Assembly (NCBI RefSeq): GCF_018831085.1
Contig: NZ_JAGPNM010000001.1
Location: 930,001-994,000, forward strand
Direction of reading: 5' to 3'
Source: Rheinheimera oceanensis
Lineage (GTDB): Bacteria > Pseudomonadota > Gammaproteobacteria > Enterobacterales > Alteromonadaceae
DNA: 64,000 nucleotides
Made by a program: the position numbers and the translations under genes. The stretch's first letter is position 1. Every line of letters starts with the position of its first letter. Below, one piece after another: positions 54,301 through 62,900 of this stretch. The notes beneath the pieces were generated by a model. The model was given only the letters and a program-made list of their open reading frames with translations. It had not been told where the DNA came from and searched no databases.

Positions 54301-56918
54301 GCGATATGATGCATGGTGAACAACAATACGTGATCTTCATCCGCCAGCTTCAGCAAGCGTACCCGTAACATCAAGTCATTGGCCAGGTCAAAGGGTAAAC
54401 CTGCTTCACGCTGCAACTGATATTCGACTTGCACTAATTGTTCTGTCTCATTCAATTGTGACAGGTCGACTTCGGTTATTGTCATCTTAGAAGGTGGATG
54501 GATGATTTGTATGGCGACATCGTCTTGCTCGCCATAGCTGGTGCGTAGAACCTCATGACGCTCTACCACTGCATCTAATGTCTGCTGCAATGCAGCCAGA
54601 TTCAAAGACCCGCGCAAACGCAATGCGCCGGGCATATTGTACTGCCTGCTGCCCCCTTCTAGTCGATCGATAAACCACAAACGTTGCTGAGCAAATGACA
54701 ACTGCAGAGGCTGGTCCCGTGAAAAAACCGGTATGGCGACATATTCAATGCTGGTTTGTGCTACCAGCCAGGCAGACAATTCAGCAATGGTGTTGTTTTC
54801 AAACAATGCACGGATGGCATCTTCGACACCAAACTCTTTGGTAATGGCACTGGCAAGGCGCATTGCCTTGAGAGAGTTACCGCCCAAATCAAAGAAGTTG
54901 TCTGTGATCCCAATATTGGATTGTTCCAATACGGTTTGCCACAATCTGGTCATCTTCCTATGGACATCAGTGGCTGGCGCAATATACACCTTCGGCAGTT
55001 TTTTCAGGCTAACTTCGCCATTATCGAGCAGTTCGAGCTGCTCTACACTAACCAGAACCTCAGGTACATAGTGTTGATTAAACTGCTTGCTCAAGCGCGC
55101 AGTCAGTTCGCTGTCCAGCGGCATTTGGCCCGCTTTCGCGCCTTTCCGCTGGAGAAATGCCACCAAGCGTTTTTCATTACCGCCACCGACCGCAGTCGCA
55201 TAAACTCTATCTACACCAGCTTCACGACTCAAGTAGTCTTGCAAAGCTGTGAGATTAATTTCTTCACCACCAACAGTGTCGGTTCTTTCACCGGCAGTTG
55301 CGTCTATGAATTGGGACGATTGTGTTTTATAAGTCAACTGCCCCACGATAGCGTCAACCGAATTGACTGCGAAAAACTCACCAATATTGGCATTAAAATC
55401 TGCCGTCAACGCTTCGAGTAATGCACTATAAATCGTAGCCATTTGTTCGACCAGTTCGGCATCGAACAGGCTGTCGGCATATTTCCAATTGAAACTCAAA
55501 CCGCTTGACGATTGATTGACGGTCAATTCCAAGTCAAATTTGATAGTCGCTTCGGTTCCGAGAAAATCCAAAGCCAATCCAGGTAATTCCAACCGTTCCT
55601 GTCCGACATTCTGAAAGTTAAAAACCACTTGGAATATCGGTGAATGCGCCAGGCTTCGTTGTGGGCTTAGCAAACCCACCAAGGTATCGAAAGGCACGTT
55701 TTGGTGATTAAAAGCGTTGTAAATCATCTCCTTACTTTGCACCAAATAGCTGGTAAACGATTGGTTGTATTCCACTTCGCTGCGCAGTGCCAGCATATTG
55801 ACAAACAACCCGATCAACGGTTCAACATCCACCGAAGTTCTGCCCGCAACGGGTGTTCCTACCACTACATCACGACTTTGACTTACACTGCCGATGAGCA
55901 ATGAGAACATGCTTTGCAATACCACGAACAGCGTGGTCTTATGGACTTTGGCGACTTCACCTAGCCTGTCGCTTAGCTCTTTGCCGATGGCAATATCCAC
56001 TGCTCTACCGGTAAAGATTTGCTGCGCTGGACGCCGCTTTTGGGTCGGCAACACTGGCGCTGAGGATACCCCAGACAGTTGTTTCATCCAGTATTCGATT
56101 TGATTGTTCAACTGGGCTTCGGCTATGTACTCCCGTTGCCAACATGCATAATCAGCATATTGTATTTTCAAATCCGGCAGTGAAGATTGCAGCCTATTGG
56201 TAAAGGCCATGTAATTGGCTGCAAACTCATTGACAAGCAACCCCATAGACCATCCGTCGGAGGCAATATGATGAATGGTAAACAAGAGAACATTTTCGTT
56301 GTCTGACAATTTGATCAATGCAGACCTGAGCATCAAATCATTGGATAGGTCAAACGGCCTAGACGCCTCGGCTATGCGCAGAGCTTCAACTTGTTTGTCT
56401 TGCTCGGTGCCATATAGGTCACTCAAGTCAAAACGTTCTAGGGTTACCGGTTTGGGAGCATGAATCTGCTGCCAGCTGTCGCCATCGACTTTGTAATAGG
56501 TACTGCGCAACACTTCATGTCTTGCCACAATAACACTGAGGCTATGACAAACCGCATCGACGTCCAATTTACCGGTCAGCTTAATCGCCACCGGCATATT
56601 ATATTTGGCACCACCAACGTTGATAAGTTCGGCAAACCAGATCTGTTGCTGGGCATAAGACAATGGCAATAAGCGGTCACGATCGACCGGTCTGATGGCA
56701 TCGACTTTCACCGCTATAATACTTTGATTGCAAGCCTGATTTTCAAGCTGCTGCTGACGTAAGTACTCGATAATTTTAGATTTGTGTCCAGTGACTTTGG
56801 CTTTCAACTCGGCGCTGAAGTTTCCTTGCTCGGCAACAAATGCCAATTGACCATCTTTGAGATACAACACCACCTCGCTACGCAAGGCTTCTTTAACCAA
56901 TTGCTCAGCCAAATACAT
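48339..56918 (-). CDS. NRPS: TubC-C-(A remnant)-PCP-C-A(Thr)-PCP-C-A(Gln)-PCP
   Basis: 2859 residues. A TubC-type docking domain at 1-55 (LYLKDGQLAFVAEQGNFS) precedes C1 about 70-510 (HHIASDGWS). Next comes a stub of about 115 residues resembling only the A-sub tail (VPEVLVSVEQLELLDNGEVS), with no ATP-binding core, then PCP near 680 (GGNSLKA). Module two is C (HHIASDGWS), A with YVIYTSGSTGNPKGV near 1346, PCP (IGGHSLLAMR). Module three is C, A with YVIYTSGSTGKPKGV near 2413, PCP near 2799 (GGNSLNL). Codes read by eye against GrsA are DFWNIGMVH(K) for threonine and DAQDIGVVD(K) for glutamine. Start and upstream stop overlap as TAATG. There is no E or TE domain. Docking domains at both NRPS starts fit chain handover between separate proteins. 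Confidence 0.9.
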   Translation of the reverse strand: MYLAEQLVKEALRSEVVLYLKDGQLAFVAEQGNFSAELKAKVTGHKSKIIEYLRQQQLENQACNQSIIAVKVDAIRPVDRDRLLPLSYAQQQIWFAELINVGGAKYNMPVAIKLTGKLDVDAVCHSLSVIVARHEVLRSTYYKVDGDSWQQIHAPKPVTLERFDLSDLYGTEQDKQVEALRIAEASRPFDLSNDLMLRSALIKLSDNENVLLFTIHHIASDGWSMGLLVNEFAANYMAFTNRLQSSLPDLKIQYADYACWQREYIAEAQLNNQIEYWMKQLSGVSSAPVLPTQKRRPAQQIFTGRAVDIAIGKELSDRLGEVAKVHKTTLFVVLQSMFSLLIGSVSQSRDVVVGTPVAGRTSVDVEPLIGLFVNMLALRSEVEYNQSFTSYLVQSKEMIYNAFNHQNVPFDTLVGLLSPQRSLAHSPIFQVVFNFQNVGQERLELPGLALDFLGTEATIKFDLELTVNQSSSGLSFNWKYADSLFDAELVEQMATIYSALLEALTADFNANIGEFFAVNSVDAIVGQLTYKTQSSQFIDATAGERTDTVGGEEINLTALQDYLSREAGVDRVYATAVGGGNEKRLVAFLQRKGAKAGQMPLDSELTARLSKQFNQHYVPEVLVSVEQLELLDNGEVSLKKLPKVYIAPATDVHRKMTRLWQTVLEQSNIGITDNFFDLGGNSLKAMRLASAITKEFGVEDAIRALFENNTIAELSAWLVAQTSIEYVAIPVFSRDQPLQLSFAQQRLWFIDRLEGGSRQYNMPGALRLRGSLNLAALQQTLDAVVERHEVLRTSYGEQDDVAIQIIHPPSKMTITEVDLSQLNETEQLVQVEYQLQREAGLPFDLANDLMLRVRLLKLADEDHVLLFTMHHIASDGWSMGVMTREFVTFYGAFSQGHVNPMPPLDIQYADFAQWQRAQVDDQEIAKHLEYWHRALDGIPSIHSLPLDKVRPAQQQFKGCIITRHFDADLCKQLSHLAQVQDVTLFMLLESAFALLIARWSHEKDIVIGSPIAGRTQGQLEPLIGFFVNTLVFRHQFDDGQRFCEHLSRTKEKTLKAFTCQDIPFEMLVDKLQPERSLSYSPVFQILFTLQNNEQSSLDLPNLIVEGLPGGENTIKFDLELAVRASDQGLQLDWNFASSLFDATTIERMSDSFEVLLRAIVADPTKLIYQLDFTSAADKQQLAQWAQRCSEFKEQLCLHQLFEQQVKAYPDQVAVCCEKVALSYQQLNERANQVARWLVEHGVKPDSLVGLCVERSVDMLVGILAILKSGGAYLPLDPNHPTARLEYILGDSGVGIVLGQQSIRDGLPLTDQQFFPLDDPTSFGNYSKDNLDVNALGINAANMAYVIYTSGSTGNPKGVMIEHRNVTRLFASSQQHFAFNANDVWSLFHSYAFDFSVWEIWGALLYGGKLVVVSRDVSRNFEALAQLLKQENVTVFNTTPSAFYNLIDASEGETKLRYVIFGGEALEHQRLLPWVERYGYDKPELINMYGITETTVHVTFRRITEDDALAALSNIGLPLADLSVYVCGYDHLLPIGVPGELYVGGDGLARGYLNREELTAKRFIENPFGHNGHKRLYRSGDLVRQMANGELEYLGRVDDQVKIRGFRIELGEINAQLVRQPGVKECVVVTQGKDTDKRLVAYVVAERSTQADFNEADFVYTLRQSLKQTLAEYMVPSAIMVLGAFKLTVNGKIDKRALPLVDISGQLEARYVGPKNDTQRALCEIWQELLKVKQVGIHDNFFTIGGHSLLAMRLSTAVEARLSVKISVRALFEHTTVEALAAFIDTQQVSVFSAIEPVSRDKPLPLSYAQTRLWFLDKVDGGSVQYNMPVVMRLRGALDKTALQHALNGVVERHEVLRTTYVEVDQMPAQQINASSNVPLMDVDLSALVTSQQETEVQKAIIAEAAKPFILSQDLMLRASLLKLDNEEYILLFTMHHIASDGWSMGIFTQEFVALYDAFYRGVDSPLQPLQIQYADFAYWQTGGKDDGDMAAGLEFWTKELQGIPAVHSLPLDKARPAEQQYDGAVYSHQFDGELMAQLNQMALARGTTLFILLESAFALLLARWSHENDIVIGCPIAGRTQNQLEPLIGFFVNTLVFRHQLDGSLSFNEFIEQAKQKALDAFNHQGVPFEMLVDSLQPQRSLSHSPLFQILFTLQNNELTTLELPGLTIERLDGVNDTAKFDLQLTVAEVEDGAWLNWNYATSLFEHGTIVRMGKIFEVLLRSIVKAPETPIFQLEFIAEDDITLLAQWKSQNDETSSSECIHLGFERYAAQQPEQLAVAFREQRLSYQQLNEKANKLAHHLIALGVKPDSIVGLCVERSVEMLTAIVAIWKAGGAYLPIEPKNPQDRIDYIIVDSGVQLVLSHSDVVKETKFASAEVLKLDDESVVSGYSDSNPIVAGLTPENYAYVIYTSGSTGKPKGVCIEHHSLAHLGYHLDIITDQSKLWGWVAAFVFDASLQGLTRLAYGGGLVVLDNRHKLETDQLRAVLQEHSIDMLDCTPGLADNWLSQQLGDVLPNMIIGGEAISLNLWGSLVKWQQQYNRKALNVYGPTECCVDVTWTVIEGGLPHIGRPLGNNQLYILSSEGQPQPIGIPGELFIGGAGLARGYLNNPLLTEQKFIDNPAKQCSPRIYQTGDLVRYMANGNIEFIDRVDDQIKIRGYRIELGEVENQLRALDTVSEAVVLTQGDSQNKQLVAYVIPAELSLAEDERKFFYHLKQSLQQSLADYMVPAFFMVIEKFSLTANGKVDKSALPKIDIEAMLNADYLEPSTEIEISLAQIWRDILGLEKVSATADFFALGGNSLNLTRLYAEIKSQYQIDIPIKTLFATSGLFAQAQLIEINGLLNTDVPDLLGVDLIEEEF

Positions 56919-59900
56919 TACAACACCCCTTCTTCAATGTTCTTTCCCGCAGCAGAAAGTTGACTCTTCATCTCGCTTGCTTTATTCAATTCAAGGCCTG
57001 CTGTTAATTTCTGCGATATCTTTTCAATAGTCGGATTTTCGAAAAAATCTTTGATTCCAAATACAGATTCATCCAAGCCAAACCGTTGACGAATTACACT
57101 CAGTATTCGAGTGGCAACGACCGAATCGCCGCCAAGCTCAAAAAAGTCATCTTTGATACCTATATCTCTGATCCCCAGCAGCTCCTGCCACACATTCATT
57201 AATTTGAATTCAATCTCGCTGGACGGCTCAACATACTGTATGTCCAGTTCAGGCCGCGAATAAACCCTCATATTGCCGCGGTCATCCTGCGCTTTAAGCC
57301 AACGCTGCAGGCGCTGATCGAGCACCCCGGTTGAGTTGACCAATTGCGGCACTATGCCAGTAGCCAATGCACGTTTGAATGCTTTAATCCCTTCGTCAGG
57401 TAGCATGCTCAATTGGTCGCCAAACATTGCTGCCTGACCCGGCGCAGTATAGTTCCAGCCATCCCAGTTGACACTCAACCATCTTAAATCACCATCGTTG
57501 TGTTTTTGCCTGGCAAAGGCGTCCATGAAGACATTCGCAGAAGCATATGCCGCAAAACCGAGGCCACCGAGCACCGATGACAATGAAGACATCAGCAAGC
57601 AAAAATCAATCTTTCGACCTTCAAGCAATTGTTCGAGCACCAACAAACCTTTAACCTTGGATTGATATTGCAGGGCAAAATCTTCGGTGGTCGTTTCCGC
57701 AATAGCCTTGATAGACCCATGCAGCAAACCGGCGGCATGGATCACACCATCAATGCGACCCCAACGGGTTTCTACCCTGTCGAATACAGCCGACATCTGG
57801 CCAAAGTCCGCAACATCACCTGCACAGACCATCACTTCGGCACCACTAGCCTGCAATACCTTGAGCTTGTTAATTTTGGTACTGGTCGGGTCGCCGTCGG
57901 GGTGATTGGCAAGCCATTGCTCCCAATTTTCAACGGCAGGAAATTCGCTGCGTCCGACAAAAGCAATTCTCACCGCATCCTGCTCAGCAATGGCACCACC
58001 TAGCAGCAGGCCAATATTCCCCAGGCCACCGGTGATGAGGTAAATCCCTTGCGGTTTAATCGACCGGGCCTGGATTTGGCTATTGTCGGTCAAATGAGGC
58101 ACGTAATTTCCAACCCAACGCTGTCGGCTCCTGAACGCCACATCTGCCGAGCGCGCAGACAAACACAGTTCAGACAGCAGCGATAACACAAAAGGTTTGA
58201 GCGCGGCACTATCAATTGACGACAGTGAAGACAGTCCCAAATCAACCACATTACATTTAATTTGCGGATACTCTTGCGGCACTACTTTACACAGGCCGAT
58301 CACAGTTGCGCCATCGCGGTTTATCTTTTCCTCGCCCGTGACCCGGTAAATGTCTTGAGTGACAACATCTACCTGCAGGCTATGATCAATTTGCGTCGGT
58401 GCAAACTGTTTGATTGCCGCAAGCAGCGAGTAGACACCATAGCGCTGACAGGCTTCAAAGACTTCTGCCTTGTCGCTTCCGTTGCATCCGAGCTGGTCAA
58501 CACTCCAGCAATGGACAATCCGATCGACCCGCAATCCAGCATCGTCCAAACTTTGTTTAAGTAGTTGATAATCATTCCCGGCAATGAGATTAACCACGTA
58601 ATTGTTGCCGTCAAGCCGGGCAAATTGTTCACCCACATTAACCATAACCACATTCTGGCTCTGTCTAGCCAGGGACTGGCCTAGCTCAGCACCAAGACCA
58701 TAGCTATCGGCAAATATCAGCCAGCATTGCTTTTCACTCGCCAAGTCAATCGGTTCGATGGCCATATTCGACTCGAGTCTGAAAGTCGGCGCGCAAAACC
58801 AATCATTGATGTTCGACTGCTTGTAACCGCTGACGGCAGGGGCCTGCTTGCTGTCTACTGCTTCTATCCAATATTTCTGTCGCTCATACGGATAGGTCGG
58901 CAAAGGCACTCGGCTCACTTTACTGTCTTGATAATAGCCCTGCCAGTCAATGTCGCAACCATGCAACCACAGTTGCCCCAACATTTGACTGACAAAAGCC
59001 AAGTCGGAGACCGCTTTGTTTGGATGGCGAATGCACGAAAGCAGCATCTGACCTGCAGCATGTGGGCTCTTTCTTGCCAACGAAGTCAGACTAATCCCCG
59101 GTCCGACTTCAATCAAGATCTTATCTACGTTCAACAGTTGTTGCTCACGCAGCAGAGTATTTATGCCTGCTGCAAAATTAACCGTCCCCCGTAGATGCTG
59201 CACCCAATACTCGACGCTGCTCGACTCTTGCTCAGTGATAAATTTACCACTGACGTTTGAAATGTATGCAAACTGAGGTGCATTGAAGCTAACCTGCTCA
59301 AGACACCGACGGAAATCATCGACAATGACATCCATCATACTGGAGTGGAACGCATGGGAAGTATGCAACGCGCTCACCGCCACCCCTTTTTTTTCCAGCG
59401 CTTTAGTCAAGGTATCTATGGCAGAGGATGGTCCGGAAGCCACACAGTTTTGCGGACCGTTCACAGCGGCCATGGAACAACCTGTCTGTTGCAGCAGTCC
59501 CTGCAGTTCACTCGCTGCCATAGGCACGGAAATCATGTCGCCAGGGTCGACTCTTTGCATCAACCTTGCCCGCTCGCTGACCAGTTTCAGTGCATCTTCC
59601 AGGTTAAATACGCCTGCAAGGCATGCCGCAACATACTCGCCGATACTGTGCCCAATCATTGCCGAGGGGATGATCCCCCATGACTGTAATAAAGTGGCCA
59701 TGGCATATTCGACGCAGAACAATGCGGGCTGGGCTATTGAGGTTTGATTTAGCATGGTTTTGGCATTTTCATCCACAACCGGTGGATAGATAAAGTCTCG
59801 AATATCGACTTCGGCATACTTGCTCAGTATATTTGCACATTCATCCAATTGCTGACGAAACACGGGCTCTTGCTCGTACAATTCCTTGGCCATATTAACG

Positions 59901-62900
59901 TACTGCGAACCCTGCCCGGTAAACAGCAATATCACCGACTTGTTGACCCGCCCTTTGCTTGAGAAGCTGTGGCGGCTTACACCGTCGCCACTTTGCAACT
60001 GCTCGATTGCATGCTCTATGGATTTCGCTACCAACATACAACGATGTTCATGGGCCGTACGACCGACTTTGAGCGTAAAGCCGACATCACTCAATGACTG
60101 CTCAGGATGATTTTTCAGGTGCTGCACCAACTGCTCGCTTGCAGTAGCCAACGCTGTTTCGGTCTTGGCCGACAACACAATCAATTCTTCACTGCGACGT
60201 GGTTCCGTAACGACAAAGTCAGGAGCCTTCTCCAAGATTGCGTGGGCATTGGTACCTCCGATGCCGAAAGAGCTGACGCCAGCACGCCTTGGTCCTCCAG
60301 AAGTCGTCCACTCTCGCAATTCCGTGTTGACATAAAACGGCGTGTTGGCGAAGTCAATGCTAGGATTGGCCTCGGAGTAATTGATACTCGGTGGGATCAT
60401 ACCCGCTTTGAGCGCTTGCACCGCTTTAATCACGCTGACTACCCCCGCCGCAGCATCAAGATGGCCAATATTCGGCTTAAGCGTTCCAAGGGCGCAGAAT
60501 CCGCGCTTAACACCGGCAAAGGCTTTGGTCAATGCTTTGATTTCGATGGGATCGCCAAGTTTAGTACCGGTACCATGGGTCTCGACGTATTGGATGGATT
60601 CAGGTTTGACTCCGGCAATCGCCTGGCACCGAATAATGACATCAGACTGACCCGAAACACTCGGTGCAGTAAAGCCAACTTTGTCTGAGCCATCATTGTT
60701 CACTGCTGTGCCTTTGATAACAGCATGAATAGTATCGCCGTCCGCAATTGCATCATCAAGCCGTTTCAAAACGATAATACCAGCACCATCGCCACTTCGG
60801 GTACCTTGAGCATCTTTGTCAAATGCACGGCAATGGCCATCTGGCGAAACGATCCCGCCTTCGTTATACATGTATCCGGCTGGGAAAAACTGTCCTACCC
60901 GTGCACCACCGGCAATGGCCATTTTAGATTCACGTAACAACAAGCTGTTGCACGCCTGATGGATCGCTACCAAAGAAGTTGAACAGGCAGTGACCACATT
61001 GATACTCGGTCCGTTCAAATTCAATTTATAAGCCAACCTTGTGGCCATATAACCTGAGCTGTTGGCATGTAATAAGCCAAACCCATGGGTTTGTTCAAGC
61101 TCAGTCCGCCCCATCAAGTGGCCAAAGAAATAGTTGCTTTCGGCAACCCCCACAAATACGCCGACATCGCGCTTACGTTTTTTGCAACCATACCCGGCAT
61201 TCTCCAGCGCATTATTCGAGCATTCAAACAATAGCCGCTGTTGCGGATCCATCACCTCTGCCTCTCGCGGGGTAAAACCGAAATAGTTGGTATCGAAAGT
61301 GTTGATGTCTGAAAGCAATACCCCAGATTTGACATAGTTTGGGTGGTTGAGCATGTCGCGTCCCACACCAGCCTCGAGTAACTGCTCATCGCTAAACTCT
61401 TGCAACGACTCAACACCGTTGCTGATATTGTCCCAAAATTGCTCAACAGTGTCGGCGTCCGGCACCCGAAGCGACATTCCAATGATGGCCACATCTTGTT
61501 TGGGAACGTCCGCTACCGCTTCGTTCATAGCATGAACATTACTCAGTGTTTTATCGACGCTGTAGCTGAGATAACGAGACAATTCGTTAATGGTGGGATA
61601 TTCGAACAGGTCAGTTATGTCAATTTCATAATCGGTGTTAATGGCAATCTGTTTTTGAATCTGAATGCTGAGGATCGAATTACCACCGATGTCGAAAAAG
61701 TTGTCATAAATGCTGACTTGTTCCAGCCCAAGCACTTGCTGCCAGATTTTACACAATTGGTGTTCGATGCGGCTGTTCGGCGCACTACCGGAAGTCTTGC
61801 CCGTGTTAGCCTTTTCAATCGGAGGCAATGCTTTGCTGTCTACCTTGCCGTTGATCGTCAGGGGCATTGAGTTAATAGAGACGAAGAATGCCGGTACCAT
61901 GTACTCCGGCAGGCTTTCGCGCAGCAGTACCTTGACCTTGCTAATCCAATCGTTTTTGTTTTGTGCAGATGCCAAAGTGGAATCAACACCGATTTCGGGC
62001 GACAAAACCACATAGGCAACGAGCTGTTGCACGGTGCTTATCTGCCTGGACATGACAAAGGCATCTGCTATCAATGAAAGCTTGACCAATGCAGCTCGTA
62101 CCTCACCCAATTCAATGCGATGCCCACGGATCTTGACCTGGTCGTCCATCCGGTTCAAAAACTCGTAGCTGCCGTCGGCTAGGCAGCGCACGGAATCTCC
62201 GGTCCTGTACAAGCGCACTTGCGGCCACTGACGGGCAAACTTTTCACTAAATCGCTCGGCAGTCAGATCAGGGCGATTCAAATAGTTATTAGCTAAACCG
62301 GCACCACCAATGTACAGCTCCCCCGCAACGCCAATAGGTGCCACAGCGCCATGCTCGTCGAGCACGTACATGGAAACATTGTTCAAAGCATGGCCAATAG
62401 TAATTCGTTGATTGGGTAAAATCTGGCCGGCACTGGTACATACCGTGCCTTCCGACGGCCCATATGCGTTGAATAGTCGGTACTTTTCAGCCCATTTCCA
62501 AGCGATTTGTTTTTCGCAGGCTTCACCGGCAATGATCAGGCTTTCAAAATGATACTGGTCCGTTAAATCCAGTTGTGCCAACAGCGCCGGAGGCAATGTC
62601 AGGTGGGTGATCTTATTGGCAATAAGATACTGCGTTAATTTACCTGGGTCAGTGCGGCATTCCCCCGGACACATAAACAAACAGGCGCCGCTCAGCAGGG
62701 CCATCAACCACTCAGAGATCGAAGCATCGAAGCTAAACGACGCAAACTGCAACGCCCGGCTGCTGTTTGATATTTCGAATATACGGATTTGGTTTAGTGC
62801 TAAGTTTACTGCACCTGTGTGCCGAAGCGATACGCCTTTAGGTTTTCCGGTCGAACCGGAGGTGTAGATTACATAGGCCTGAGAGTTTCCGGTAACATTG

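Noticed and set aside
61252-61494. Minus-strand 80-codon frame and other short frames within the NRPS/PKS genes
   Set aside because: All are out-of-frame shadows of the megasynthase frames, which carry complete domain motifs.
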